From contig CAIKAS010000058.1 in the NCBI GenBank assembly GCA_903825445.1, positions 1 through 43,683 of the forward strand: DNA of 43,683 bases, read 5' to 3'. Under the pieces are notes generated by a model. It saw only the letters and a list, made by a program, of their open reading frames with translations, was not told the DNA's origin and ran no database searches. This DNA is from an uncultured Acidobacteriia bacterium (GTDB lineage: Bacteria; Acidobacteriota; Terriglobia; Bryobacterales; Bryobacteraceae). Shown here piece after piece: positions 34,201 through 43,538 of this stretch. Position numbers and translations under genes: made by a program. The stretch's first letter is position 1, and each line of letters opens with the position of its first letter.

Positions 34201-37116
34201 AGTAACCGGACTTACCGTCGATCCCGAGACAGTGCAGACGGATGTTGTGGTCGAACTGTAGGTTATCGCCAGACCAGAGGATGCCGTGGCCGCCAGGGCG
34301 AAGGAAGACGCTGGGAGAGTGATCGGGGAGACCGCGCCAAAGGTGATGGTTTGTGGCGCAGGGTTAACTGTAAACGTCTGCGTTGCCGGTGTGGCGACGC
34401 CATACGTGCCGTTCCCAGCCTGCGTCGCTGTAACCGAGCACGTGCCCGCGCCCGAAATCGTGACCATCGTGCCTGCTACGGTGCACACCGCCGGAGAGTT
34501 AGAGGCGAAACTCACGGCTAACCCGGAAGTGGCAGTCGCGCTGAGCGAAAACGGCACGGTTCCAAACGTGACGTTACCGATCATCCCAAACGTGATCGTT
34601 TGCGACGTCGAGCCTGCTATGTTGACGGTGAAACTCTGGACGACTGGAGTTGCCGCGCCGTAGGTCGAGTTCCCGGTCTGGCTCGCCTGGATGGCGCACG
34701 TCCCTGAAGTAACGAGCGTCACCGTGCTCCCGGATATCGTACAAACACTCGTCGTCGTCGAAGTGAAAGCGACAGGAAGCCCCGAACTTGCCGTCGCGCT
34801 TACGGTGAACGGCGCCGCTCCGAAAGCGACGTTACTCAGTTCACCGAAACTGATTGTCTGAGCTGTAGTTACGGAGAAGCTCTGGACGACCGGCGTTGCC
34901 GCCGCATAATTCGCGCTCCCTGCCTGGCTGGCCGTGATCGAACATGTCCCTGTGGCAATGGCAGTCACGGTACCGCCGGTAACGGTGCAGACAGAGACCG
35001 TGGTCGAAGAGAAGATAACCGCAAGACCCGAACTCGCGGTCGCGTTGATGCTGAACGGTGTGACGCCCAAAGTGACATTGCTCAATGCCCCAAATGTGAT
35101 CGTCTGGTTGGTTGAATTGATTGTGAAATTCAGCCGGGTTACGAACGCGTCGCTGGGTCCATTCAGGTTGATCTGCTGCGGCGAAGCAGCCACCGGGAAG
35201 TTGGGAGACGCGGTGGTCCCAGCCACTTCCACGCCGTTTTGACTATCCAGCGCAATGCCGTACGCGGTGTCCGACAGCGAGCCGCCGACGTAAGTCGAGG
35301 TCACGAGCGCGGTTGCCGCCGGGTTTACCTCAGCGACAAACACATTCGCCTCCCCATCAAGCGCCGCCTGAGTCGGGTTCACGACCGGAAAATCGGTCGA
35401 TGCGGTACTGCCTGTCACGTAGACATTGCCGTTCGAATCAACAGCGATAGCGTAACCATAGTCGTCTTCACTCCCGCCGAGAAATGTCGAGTAAACCAGA
35501 TTTCCGGTTGGATTGAGCTTCGTCACTATGGCGTCGTAGCCAGTGTTCTTCGCAGTTTGCAGTGCTCCCGCGGTATCGGGATAGTTCAGCGATGTTGTGT
35601 AACCGGTGATGTAGGCGTCCCCACTTGCGTCGGCCGCAATGCCGAGTCCAAAATCGTCGCCGGAACCGCCCAGGTAAGTCGAATACACAAGGGCTTTACC
35701 GCTGGGGTTTAGCGCCGTGACGAAAGCGTCGTAGCCTCCGGCGTTCGCAGTCTGCGTAGTTCCGGTGGTTGCCGGGAAGTTGGCAGATTGCGTGTAGCCT
35801 GTGACATAGGCGTTGCCCTTGGAATCAAGCGCAACGCCGTACGCCACGTCTTCTCCGCCGCCGCCCAGGTATGTGGCATAGACGAGGCCGGTACCAGCCG
35901 CGTTCAACCGCGCGGCGAAAGCGTCGGTGATTCCTCCTGCGTAGCTTGTGGCGTAGGCCCCCGTGGCGGTGGGAAAGTCTGTGGACGAGGTTGAGCCCGC
36001 AATTGTGGGTTCGTTTGAGGCATCCAGGGCTACTCCATAGGCAATATCTTCTCCCGACCCGCCAATATAGGTTGAATAGAGTATACTGTTGCCGGCTGAA
36101 TTGAGCTTCACAATAAAACCATCAGACACGCCACCCTGATAGCTGGTTTTGTAGGCACCTGGCGTAGTTGGGAAATCGGGCGAAGACGTGGAGCCGGTGA
36201 CGTAGACATTGCCCGACGAGTCGACGGCGATTCCGTAGGCCACGTCGGCTCCGCTTCCGCCGAGATAGGTCGACCAGAGGAGAGTGCCTGTGGGGCTGTA
36301 CTTTGCCACGAAGACATCGGTTGCGCCTCCCGGCGCGGTGGCCTTGTAAGCGCTGGCACTTGCCGGGAAATCGACCGAATCCGTGGAACCGGCGACGTAA
36401 GTGTTACCGGCGCTGTCGGTGGTTACGGCGTAGGCGGTCTCGTCCGAACTGCCGCCGAGGTAAGTGGAGTAAGTCACGACCGGGTCGATGATAAGTGGCT
36501 TCGAGTGGTCGTACGCGCCGATTTTGAATGCGAGGCGGTTGTGGCGTTTGAGGATGTAACGGCCTGTGATGTGTTTGCGGACGCCGTCAACTTCCTGGTA
36601 GACGACTGGCTTGAGCATTCGCAGTTCCCCGGTGCCTTGGTCGAGGGTGAAGTCGCCGTTGGCGGCGATGCGGGCTTTGCCTGCCGTGGCGAGCTCAATC
36701 TGGACTTGTGCAGGATTTGCGTGGGGCGCGACGATCAGGTCGTATTCGAATTGGTCGTTGTTTGTGTAGTAAATGATGTCGATGCCGGGGTAAAGATCGT
36801 GATATTCCACGCGGGAGTAGTGTGGAAGATTCGTTCGCCAAGTGGAGCTATCGCGTCCGACCAAATAGTTAAGTTTGCCGGGTTGAAGGTCGTGTTCTGT
36901 CGGCTCAGCACGCGAGTTGGCGCCTGCGAATTGTATCGCAGGCGCCGCTATACGGGATGCGAAGAGAAAGTCTGCGGCCCCGAGTGAGCGCCCACCACTC
37001 GTGTCGTGGGGCGGGAATCCGTTTGGGCGCCTACCCGCCGCAAAATTGTTGGGTTGGTCCGCGCACGCTACTGTCGCAGCCATCGCCAGCAAAAAGGTAG
37101 CTCGCAGGGCTTTCAT
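31255..37116 (-). CDS. giant secreted SBBP-repeat/Ig-like protein with TIGR03437-type C-terminus
   Basis: 1953 residues, exported (signal MKALRATFLLAMAATVACA). An N-terminal DUF7948-like domain leads into about eight SBBP repeats (about residues 215-650, units like VYSTYLGGSGDDFGLGIAAD). Four homologous Ig-like units follow (about 670-1000, starting QTITFGALSNV), then a ten-Gly linker. Several BACON-like beta domains come next (units such as SGSAWLNLTSASATGSAIPG). The final 235 residues are the TIGR03437 domain typical of Solibacter proteins (YIAIYGTGLAG, GQVNALVPEG, DYLVIYATGLGA). The BACON and Ig-like modules suggest surface adhesion or carbohydrate binding. It starts 20 bases after the RHS gene's stop, so the two are probably one operon. 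Confidence 0.88.
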   Translation of the reverse strand: MKALRATFLLAMAATVACADQPNNFAAGRRPNGFPPHDTSGGRSLGAADFLFASRIAAPAIQFAGANSRAEPTEHDLQPGKLNYLVGRDSSTWRTNLPHYSRVEYHDLYPGIDIIYYTNNDQFEYDLIVAPHANPAQVQIELATAGKARIAANGDFTLDQGTGELRMLKPVVYQEVDGVRKHITGRYILKRHNRLAFKIGAYDHSKPLIIDPVVTYSTYLGGSSDETAYAVTTDSAGNTYVAGSTDSVDFPASASAYKATAPGGATDVFVAKYSPTGTLLWSTYLGGSGADVAYGIAVDSSGNVYVTGSTSSPDFPTTPGAYKTSYQGGVSDGFIVKLNSAGNSILYSTYIGGSGEDIAYGVALDASNEPTIAGSTSSTDFPTATGAYATSYAGGITDAFAARLNAAGTGLVYATYLGGGGEDVAYGVALDSKGNAYVTGYTQSANFPATTGTTQTANAGGYDAFVTALNPSGKALVYSTYLGGSGDDFGLGIAADASGDAYITGYTTSLNYPDTAGALQTAKNTGYDAIVTKLNPTGNLVYSTFLGGSEDDYGYAIAVDSNGNVYVTGSTASTDFPVVNPTQAALDGEANVFVAEVNPAATALVTSTYVGGSLSDTAYGIALDSQNGVEVAGTTASPNFPVAASPQQINLNGPSDAFVTRLNFTINSTNQTITFGALSNVTLGVTPFSINATASSGLAVIFSSTTVSVCTVTGGTVTAIATGTCSITASQAGSANYAAATPVVQSFSVTTAQTISFGELSNVAFGAAPFTVSATASSGLPVAFTSTTTSVCTISGSTVTLVTSGTCAIQASQTGNSTYGAATPVVQSFTVNIAGSTSQTITFGMIGNVTFGTVPFSLSATATSGLAVSFASNSPAVCTVAGTMVTISGAGTCSVTATQAGNGTYGVATPATQTFTVNPAPQTITFGAVSPITLPASSFALAATASSGLAITYSSTTTSVCTVSGSTVSPVTSGTCTITASQPGNANYAAATPVTQSFTINPAASTGGGGGGGGGGSVGGGSPLTAAPTSLTINASTGGAPGTAIVTLSFATFTQGAPTFASNFNTNPGQGWLKVSPGSGTMTQASFASFLYTYTATITISADPTGIPPGSAYSGTVNFSAGGGIVSVPIAFNISSQPAKYNVAPQALNFAYQLGASSTPASQSLAIFSTPTGGTFTATASSTGNWLTAGTGGTTPASIPVNVNTASLKAGTYNGTVTITSGTTISIPVPVSLTITPAAPAVLNVSPAMESISVIQGGSPQTGQINVSNTGGGTLQFRAQVSSGSAWLNLTSASATGSAIPGSPASINFTATPSTLSPGVYNGQITISDQNSSAQSNVAVVLTVTAAASQIQLSKNGVSLTAVSGGGTPQPQTVEISNSGAGSLAWTTQISTSSGGNWLALSQASGTLGSAAGTELSISTNASVLSSLAAGQYYGSISFLANNAVNSPQSVSVVLNILPAAAPPGISVSTGGVAFVGIAGSSTPASQSVTLYNPTASGITYSASPFTATSGTSWLAASPASGTLNPGSNSIAIQASLASLTSGIQSGSVTLSFGDGTSQTIQVVVLVLNGLTGSARTDLRPMASLSTCPSGKPSFLIPIFRQPLGNTAEQVASATTVQAQVIDDCGNPVTAANGGSVHITFSSADSGIALNDTGSGIWEATWVPANAATSVTLQVVASENGLTNNASLSALSTVTVSVNAANANAAPQPTGIANAASAGQAIPGVVSPLSYIAIYGTGLAGTGSPAASSLPLPTTLNGTQLLLGGIPMPLLYASAGQVNALVPEGIVPNATYPLVVVRGAAQSVPVALTVTELQPGAYTVNTSGSGAGIVTNAITGSLITSTNPAHAGDYLVIYATGLGALTGPNGETEPTDGAAAPTTLIYSTTSTVTATIGGVPSTVFFAGLTPTFAGLYQVNVQVPTGAAPGTAVPIVLTATDPTTGATATSNAVTITIQ
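34105..35115 (-). repeat. four tandem Ig-like coding repeats in the SBBP protein
   Basis: Four diverged copies of about 84 residues (roughly 250 bases) each: QTITFGALSNV, QTISFGELSNV, QTITFGMIGNV and QTITFGAVSPI start the units. Each has a conserved VCTV...GTC pair of cysteines. Copies differ enough to be old duplications. Confidence 0.8.
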
Positions 37117-37135
37117 ATTTGTGTTGCGAACATCT

Positions 37136-40100
37136 TCATTCGCGCGGCGGTTGTGACTCGAGGGTAATCTGTACTCCGTTATCGCCTTTCTCCAAAGCGA
37201 CGTATATCGTCGGCCATGGTACCAAGGGACCCTGCCGGAGTTCAGTTCCGTCGCCTAGGCCTCTGGGATCGCTCGCCGAACAAATCGCGGCGGCTGGTGG
37301 CGCCTGCGGAATCGCCTGAGCGACTTGCTGCTCGGCGTAGGCCAAATACTCTGCCGGAATGTTAGAAAAGTCCACGTTGAAATTGCCCCCCGCAATAACT
37401 CTGCTGACAGCCAGCTCCCGCTCAATCGTCGCCAAGTCTTCCATGAGTTCCCGCCACTCTTGCACGAAATCGACGACTGGCGTGTCCGCGGCACCCCGGC
37501 GATCCACAAGCCTGAAAGGGTTCCCCCGTGCGTATCGATATGTGTTCAGATCTGAGACCACTCCAATCGGATCGCTCTCGAGGTATCTCCCCAGTCCCGG
37601 CACGTAATCTCTGAAACCGTTGTGATAGAACCCGGTCTCGACGTCGAACTCCTGTCCCGGGAGCCGCAGATCCTGCACGATCAGTCCAACTCCCGTGCTC
37701 GTGTAACCGAAAGGCTGGTAACTCGCAGTCCACTGCACGACTTGGTTCGCGTCCGTCGCCACCTGCGGTGTCCCGAGCCGGTCGTCAAGCAGGAAATAGA
37801 CCTTGCCGTTCGACGGCGAAATCGTCGCGATTGGGCGGTCGCCCAGATAAACATAATCAACCAGCGGGTTGCCCTGGTTGTCGGTCTCTTCCGCCAAGTG
37901 TCCGCCCAAATCGTACTGGTACATTTTCACCGTCGCGCTTCGCTTCACCAGCCGATGTCCGAACGCATCGTACGTGTATGCGGCGCTGTCCTGGCCCGAC
38001 CACTCCACCGTCGCTAACCGTCCTGCCTCGTTATAGGTGAAATCCGTCGGCTGGGTTCCCGACTGGGTCATGCTGCTGATGTTCCCATCGGGTGTATACC
38101 CGATCGTCTGGGTCGATCCGCCCGCAGCGATCGACGCCAACCGGTTGCTTTTCGCGGTGTATGCGTATGTCGTCGTAGTTGCCCCGGCGGTTTGGGTGAG
38201 CCGGTTGCCTACCGGATCGTAAGTGTAGCCGAGCGAACCGTAACTTCCGGTCGCGCTGGTCAGACGGTCCAGCTTGTCGTAAGCCAGCGTCTGGCTGTTC
38301 GCCGCCGTCACGCCGTCTGCAATCGACAGCACGTTGCTCGCGGCATCGTAACCGTACGTCAGCTTCTGAAACGTGCTGGTTCCCGTATCGGTGAGTGCCG
38401 TTAGCCGGTAATCCAGATCGAAAGTGCTTTTTTCGTTTACGCTGTTGCCGTAAGTCATCGTATTCGCCGGCCCGAAAGCTTCGTAGGCGATCCCGGAAAT
38501 CAGCGCCTGCGTCTTTGCGTTCACGGCGGACGACTGTGCTGTTACGCCGGTCACCCGTCCCGCTGTATCGCGGGAATAAGTAGTTATCCAGCCGGACGGA
38601 TAGCCGATTGACGCCAGGCGGTTCGCTGTGTCCCAGGTGTACGATGTCGCCAGCGTCGCGCCTGTAAGAGCCCGCTTCTCGCCTAACACGTTGCCGCGCT
38701 CGTCGTATGTGCGGCTCAAGGTTCCCGCCGCGTCCTGCACGCTGGTGAGCCGACCCACGCCAAATCCGCCACTCGCCTGGTCGTAGTTGTAGAGCACGTT
38801 CTGCGACGCGTTCCTTCCCGGATATTCGACCAGCGTCATACGGTCGAGCGCGTCGTAAGCGTAATTTGTGATCGCCCCGGCCGCATCGACCCTATTCACC
38901 AGATTGCCTGCCTGATCGTAGCGGTAGACTGTCGTACCTGTATCCGGGCTCGTCTGTTGAATCACGTCGCCGAAGCCGTCATAAACATAGCCGGTCGTGT
39001 TGCCGTTCGGGTCGGTGACGGTGATGGGGCGATTGTGGGCGTCATAGGTGGTTGAGGTCACGCCCTTGCCTGGATCGGTAATTTGCGTGCGGCGGTTGAG
39101 GGAGTCGAAGACCTGCGTGATGATCCGGCTGAGCGGGTCGGTGATGTTGGTGGCATTGCCGTTCGAATCATAGGCGTACGTGGTGGTCTGGCCGACGCCG
39201 CCGACGTCGGTGAGGAGGCGGCCGAGCCCGTCGAAGGTTGCTGCGTGCTTGCGCTGCAGCACGCTCGACGGGTTCAGGATGCTGGTCAGAGTGCGGTCGC
39301 CCAGGGCATCGAGCGTGTATTGCGTGGTGTTATTCAGCAGATCCGTAATCGCCGTGAGGCGGTGCGCGGCGTCGTACGTGTTGGTGAGCGAAGAGCCATC
39401 GGGTTGAGTTACGGTTAGCAGATTGCCCGCCGCGTCGTAGGCGTAGCCGGTGACGAGTGAGCCTGCGCCGGTCACAACTGTGCTGCTGAGCAGGCGGTTG
39501 CGGGCGTCATAGGTGAGGTTCGTGGTGACGCCGTTTGGATCGACAATCGTTTGCGGCAGACCGCCAGGCAGGTGTTTGGTTATTTTCGTTTTCTGGCCAA
39601 CGGCGTTGATGGTAGCGGTGAGAGCGCCCGAGGCGTCGTAGGTGTAAGTTGTCAGCTCTTTGACGTCGGTACGAGGCCCCTGCATCGATGCGGGCAGGGA
39701 GTTTGCCCAGGTATATGTGGTGGTTCGGGTGGTGCCTTTCGTGGAGTAGGGGGCTGCGGTTGTCGTGGTGTCGGTGTCAGTTTTCGTGAGGAGATTGCCG
39801 CTGGCATCGTACGTGTAGGTGGTGGTGAGGCCCGGGGTTGCGATGCTTGCGGGCAGGTGGTAGTTGGTCAGATACGAGATCGTAGTAATGCGGGTCTGGG
39901 CGGTGCCGGAGGCTTCGGTAATTGTGGTCGGCTGGCCGTGGACGTCGTTGACATAGGTCGTGAGATTGCCGTTCCAGTCGGTCACGGAGGCGGTGTAGCC
40001 GTTTGCGTCATAGGTGAAGAGTTTGGTCGCTGCGGCTGTGGAGGAGGTGGCCAGACGGTCGATCTCGGTGACCTTCGGGACACCCTGAAGCGTAGTGAAC

Positions 40101-42256
40101 TTGTACAGCATCTGCTCGCCAAGCGCATTCGTCACTGTTCGGTTGCCCGTTGTGTCGTCGTAGGAGATCGTAGTGAGATCGGTTCCGCCGGCGTGCTGAC
40201 TTGAAAGCCCGCGTCCATACGAGTCATAGCTCCATGTAGCATAGCGGTTGCCGTCTTCGTCGATGATCCCCGTGAGGGCGAAGGGCAGCGCAGAGTTCTC
40301 GTAAACGTAGGTTTGGCTTGCTGCCGGAGTGGTCGAGTACGACACCGACGTGAGTTGGCTGCCGCCGGTCGCAGCCGTGTAGCCGTAGGTCATAACAAGG
40401 CCATCCGGAGTCGTCACGGTCTTAAGAAGCCCGTTGGCGTATGTGAGGGTGATCGCTCGGCCGTAGGAGTCGTTCACGGACGTCAGTTGGTTGCCTGCGT
40501 TGTACTGCAATGTTTGTGTGTAGCGATTGCGGGCGACGATCGTGTTAAGCAGCCCTTCGCCGGAGGAATTGACAGTGTACGTTTCAACGGTGTCGTCGTG
40601 GTCGGTCAGCGTCCATGTCGCGGTGCCGGTCTGGACGAGTTCAACGTCGACGTCTGTGTCGCTGATCCAGTTGCTGCCGCTCTTGGTAAAGCTCAAACCC
40701 TGGCCATTAGCTCGCTCGGCGCTGATCGCGGTCGCCGCGCCGGCAGACGAGGTCACGTGAAGATATCGGTCGAAAGTCGAACGCCAATTGTTGCCCAGCT
40801 CAAGGGCGAACGTCTTGGAACTGGCGAGACCGTTGTAATATCGCGCAAACGAGAGCTTGTTCGGCGTAGACGTTTGGTAATCAAGAGCTGCCTCATACTT
40901 GTTCCCCGAGCCGACATCGATAGGATTGCCCACAGGGCAGGCGCAAGCGCCGAGCGATTTGTCATCGACCGCGCCCGGCGGGGGCGGGCCTACCACCAGC
41001 GTAAGCGGTTGTGCCTCGGCGTTGCCCCCGGAGTCAGTGACCTCAACCGTAAAGCCGTAAGAACTCACGGGAGCATCAGTGTCGCCGCTTGTGCCGAGAA
41101 CGCCCCCCCCACTCAACGTAAACCCAGGAGGAACAGACCCCGCGACGACGGACCAGACGTAGCCGGCACCACTGCCTCCCGTCGCCTCAATCGAAGCGGT
41201 GTAAGGCTGGCCACTCGCCGCGCTCGGCAGCGCTGTTGTCGTGATGGTCAGCGGTTGTGGGGTGGCCGACGGACCAGCCACGTAGCCGTGTTGTTGACCG
41301 TCGGGAAACGATCTGTAGTTGCCCACCACCTGCTGCAGATTATTGATGCCGGTCGGAGTGACGTAACCCCACCTGGTGGCTCCGCCGGAGTATAGCAGGG
41401 GCGACGGGGGAAGCACCAAGGATGCGCCTCCGCTGTATAGGCGTGCGTAGTCGCAGCCGTCTAACCCTACGATGGCAGCGATATTATTTACAGCAGCCGC
41501 ATTTGCAAGACAGCCAGTAAATCCGGGGACATCGTCCAGGAATGTGAAGGCGCCTGCGCCGTAGATAAACCCGCCGAAGTTGTTCGGCAGCCCATTGCCA
41601 GAGATCTGGTCTGTATAGGCCTCCCCGACGATTTGGCCGAGATCATTGATGCCATACGGCGAAACCGTGTTACCAGACCACAGTATCGGCGACCAACTGC
41701 CACTTTGGTAAATATACGCGTATGGGCCGGCGGCTGCGTTGCCGCAAGCGATGGCGCTTACGACGATCTGCCCATTGTTGTTCAGTCCGCCATGTCCAAG
41801 ATCGCCGTAGAATGGCCCCGAGGGAGTTAGCGTGAAGTACCCGGGCAGCGGCGACCAGGTCGAATTGTTGGTGTTATAGAGCGCGAACGCGTATGGACAC
41901 GACGCAACAAGCGGCTGGGCGCAGAGGAGCGAGGTGTTCAGGCAGTAAACCTGCATGAGGATCTGCCCTGCGTTATTAATACCCAACGGCGTGGAAGTAG
42001 CGCCAGGCGGAGTGACGACAGTTGCGAACGCGTTACCACTGTAAACAAAATTAACAGTCGCGTCCGAGTTTGAGACTCCCGCGTAGCCGACGACCTGGCC
42101 AAGGTCATTTACGCCGGTCAGCGTTGTGCCAAGCGCCCCCGGGTAATCGATTACTTTGAAAGTATAGGTGCTCTGGGCTGCTGCCTGATTCGTAAGCGCA
42201 AGAGCCATCGCTAATAGAATCGTTGCAAAGTGTCTCCGAGGATAGCTGCGCGGCAT
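37136..42256 (-). CDS. secreted HAF-repeat and RHS/YD-repeat protein
   Basis: About 1706 residues from the ATG at 42256, where a signal peptide begins (RHFATILLAMALALTNQAAA); a longer frame reaches 42328. Residues 30-330 hold HAF-type repeats (GINDLGQIVGEAY, GINNLQQVVGNYR). An Ig-like domain follows (about 340-430), then a DUF6531-like start (NPIDVGSGNKYEAALDYQTS). A long YD-repeat shell follows, with units such as TTYTYDASGNLLTKTD. The RHS core end (LPGQEFDVETGFYHNGFRDY, RYLESDPIGVVSDLNTYRYA) is intact, but the closing DPxG-type motif is DRRG. The 117-residue tail is unrecognised, helical then Pro-rich, with no known toxin motif. No small immunity gene follows. Confidence 0.88.
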   Translation of the reverse strand: MPRSYPRRHFATILLAMALALTNQAAAQSTYTFKVIDYPGALGTTLTGVNDLGQVVGYAGVSNSDATVNFVYSGNAFATVVTPPGATSTPLGINNAGQILMQVYCLNTSLLCAQPLVASCPYAFALYNTNNSTWSPLPGYFTLTPSGPFYGDLGHGGLNNNGQIVVSAIACGNAAAGPYAYIYQSGSWSPILWSGNTVSPYGINDLGQIVGEAYTDQISGNGLPNNFGGFIYGAGAFTFLDDVPGFTGCLANAAAVNNIAAIVGLDGCDYARLYSGGASLVLPPSPLLYSGGATRWGYVTPTGINNLQQVVGNYRSFPDGQQHGYVAGPSATPQPLTITTTALPSAASGQPYTASIEATGGSGAGYVWSVVAGSVPPGFTLSGGGVLGTSGDTDAPVSSYGFTVEVTDSGGNAEAQPLTLVVGPPPPGAVDDKSLGACACPVGNPIDVGSGNKYEAALDYQTSTPNKLSFARYYNGLASSKTFALELGNNWRSTFDRYLHVTSSAGAATAISAERANGQGLSFTKSGSNWISDTDVDVELVQTGTATWTLTDHDDTVETYTVNSSGEGLLNTIVARNRYTQTLQYNAGNQLTSVNDSYGRAITLTYANGLLKTVTTPDGLVMTYGYTAATGGSQLTSVSYSTTPAASQTYVYENSALPFALTGIIDEDGNRYATWSYDSYGRGLSSQHAGGTDLTTISYDDTTGNRTVTNALGEQMLYKFTTLQGVPKVTEIDRLATSSTAAATKLFTYDANGYTASVTDWNGNLTTYVNDVHGQPTTITEASGTAQTRITTISYLTNYHLPASIATPGLTTTYTYDASGNLLTKTDTDTTTTAAPYSTKGTTRTTTYTWANSLPASMQGPRTDVKELTTYTYDASGALTATINAVGQKTKITKHLPGGLPQTIVDPNGVTTNLTYDARNRLLSSTVVTGAGSLVTGYAYDAAGNLLTVTQPDGSSLTNTYDAAHRLTAITDLLNNTTQYTLDALGDRTLTSILNPSSVLQRKHAATFDGLGRLLTDVGGVGQTTTYAYDSNGNATNITDPLSRIITQVFDSLNRRTQITDPGKGVTSTTYDAHNRPITVTDPNGNTTGYVYDGFGDVIQQTSPDTGTTVYRYDQAGNLVNRVDAAGAITNYAYDALDRMTLVEYPGRNASQNVLYNYDQASGGFGVGRLTSVQDAAGTLSRTYDERGNVLGEKRALTGATLATSYTWDTANRLASIGYPSGWITTYSRDTAGRVTGVTAQSSAVNAKTQALISGIAYEAFGPANTMTYGNSVNEKSTFDLDYRLTALTDTGTSTFQKLTYGYDAASNVLSIADGVTAANSQTLAYDKLDRLTSATGSYGSLGYTYDPVGNRLTQTAGATTTTYAYTAKSNRLASIAAGGSTQTIGYTPDGNISSMTQSGTQPTDFTYNEAGRLATVEWSGQDSAAYTYDAFGHRLVKRSATVKMYQYDLGGHLAEETDNQGNPLVDYVYLGDRPIATISPSNGKVYFLLDDRLGTPQVATDANQVVQWTASYQPFGYTSTGVGLIVQDLRLPGQEFDVETGFYHNGFRDYVPGLGRYLESDPIGVVSDLNTYRYARGNPFRLVDRRGAADTPVVDFVQEWRELMEDLATIERELAVSRVIAGGNFNVDFSNIPAEYLAYAEQQVAQAIPQAPPAAAICSASDPRGLGDGTELRQGPLVPWPTIYVALEKGDNGVQITLESQPPRE

Positions 42257-42393
42257 TTGACCAATTTCACCCGACTGATACCAAACCAGATTAGCAGTGC
42301 GCTGAAAAACTCTCGCGGAGGATAACATTTTGATGAGTTTTCCCGGCCAGCCACGGAAAACCGATTTTCCATGGGGTGCAAATCAAGTCTCTC

Positions 42394-42416
42394 GGCCGCG
42401 GATGGACGCGGAAAGG
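42394..42416. repeat. dispersed intergenic repeat, copy 2 (short)
   Basis: GGCCGCGGATGGACGCGGAA, related to the CCGCGGATGCAC elements at 30943 and 43539. It lies in the 208-base divergent gap between the RHS and SMP-30-like genes. Confidence 0.5.
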
Positions 42417-42464
42417 AACAATCGATCACCCGGCGGCCACTGGAATGCGGTATACATATCTGGT

Positions 42465-43538
42465 ATGTCAAATCACACTGATCAAGCTGGACCAAGACAG
42501 ACTGGACGCAGAACGTTCCTTGCGGCGCTGGGGGGGATGGCGATGGCTCCTTCCTTATTTGGGCAGGTGCAGAAAAATCCGAACCCCGTTCCGGCGGCGC
42601 GGGACTGGTCCGGCAATACTCCGCTGCAGTATCCCGACCCGGACGTGATCGCGGTCGATCCGCGTTTTGAAAAGTACATCGTCGGTAACACGCCGATGCA
42701 GCGGTTGTTCACCGGGACCTTCTGGTCGGAGGGGCCGGCGTGGAATGGCGTGGGTCGGTATCTGGTGTGGAGCGATATTCCGAATAACCGGCAGATGCGC
42801 TGGTCGGAAGAAGACGGCAAGGTAAGTGTGTTCCGGAATCCGTCGAATTACAGCAATGGGAATACGTTCGATTATGAAGGTCGGGAGCTTTCGTGCGAAC
42901 ATGCCGGGCGGCGCGTGGTGCGTTACGAATATAACGGCACGACTACGGTGGTTGCGGATAAATTCCAGGGCAAGCGGTTTAATTCGCCGAACGATATTGT
43001 GGTGCATCCGGACGGCAGTATCTGGTTCACCGACCCGACTTACGGGATTCAGGGGAACTATGAGGCGTTCAAGGCCGATTCGGAAATGAAGGCGGCCGTG
43101 TACCGGGTGGATGGGAAAACGGGGCAGATCGACAAGGTCAACGACGAGGAAGATCAGCCGAACGGGATTTGTTTCTCGGCGGATTATAAGAAGGTCTATA
43201 TCGCGGATACGGGCACGCCGCAGAACATGCGGGTTTACGACCTGAACGGCAAGACGCTGACGAATGGGAAGAATTTCTTACAGCTTTATATTCCGGGGAC
43301 GACGACGAAATCGGCGCCGGACGGGATGCGGGTCGATCTGGACGGGAATGTTTGGTGCGGGGCGCGGCCGGGGGTGCAGATTGTGGCGCCGAACGGGGAA
43401 TTGATCGGGCTGATCCGGCTGCCGGAGACTTGCGCGAATGTGGCGTTTGGGGGGACGAAGCGGAACCGGTTATTCATGGCGAGCAGCCAGAGTTTGTATT
43501 CGGTGTTTGTGAATACGCAGGGCGCTCACATTTGTTAG
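42465..43538 (+). CDS. Tat-exported SMP-30/gluconolactonase-family protein
   Basis: About 357 residues with a twin-arginine signal (GRRTFLAALGGMAMAPSLFG). The six-bladed propeller of the SMP-30/gluconolactonase/LRE family follows. The metal-site residues are visible: Glu in GTFWSEGPAW, Asn in FNSPNDIVVHPDGSIWFTDP and the later Asn in DQPNGICFSADYKKVYIADT, then DGMRVDLDGNVW. The family hydrolyses sugar lactones. The ATG at 42465 gives a normal Tat signal length. An upstream ATG at 42333 with a strong GGAGGA site (42318-42323) would add 44 residues and read through the dispersed repeat, so it is less likely. The gene is divergent from the RHS gene. Confidence 0.93.
   Translation: MSNHTDQAGPRQTGRRTFLAALGGMAMAPSLFGQVQKNPNPVPAARDWSGNTPLQYPDPDVIAVDPRFEKYIVGNTPMQRLFTGTFWSEGPAWNGVGRYLVWSDIPNNRQMRWSEEDGKVSVFRNPSNYSNGNTFDYEGRELSCEHAGRRVVRYEYNGTTTVVADKFQGKRFNSPNDIVVHPDGSIWFTDPTYGIQGNYEAFKADSEMKAAVYRVDGKTGQIDKVNDEEDQPNGICFSADYKKVYIADTGTPQNMRVYDLNGKTLTNGKNFLQLYIPGTTTKSAPDGMRVDLDGNVWCGARPGVQIVAPNGELIGLIRLPETCANVAFGGTKRNRLFMASSQSLYSVFVNTQGAHIC

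Noticed and set aside
37600..40600. Periodic repeats in the RHS gene considered as a DNA repeat array
   Set aside because: They are diverged YD protein repeats and not near-identical DNA.
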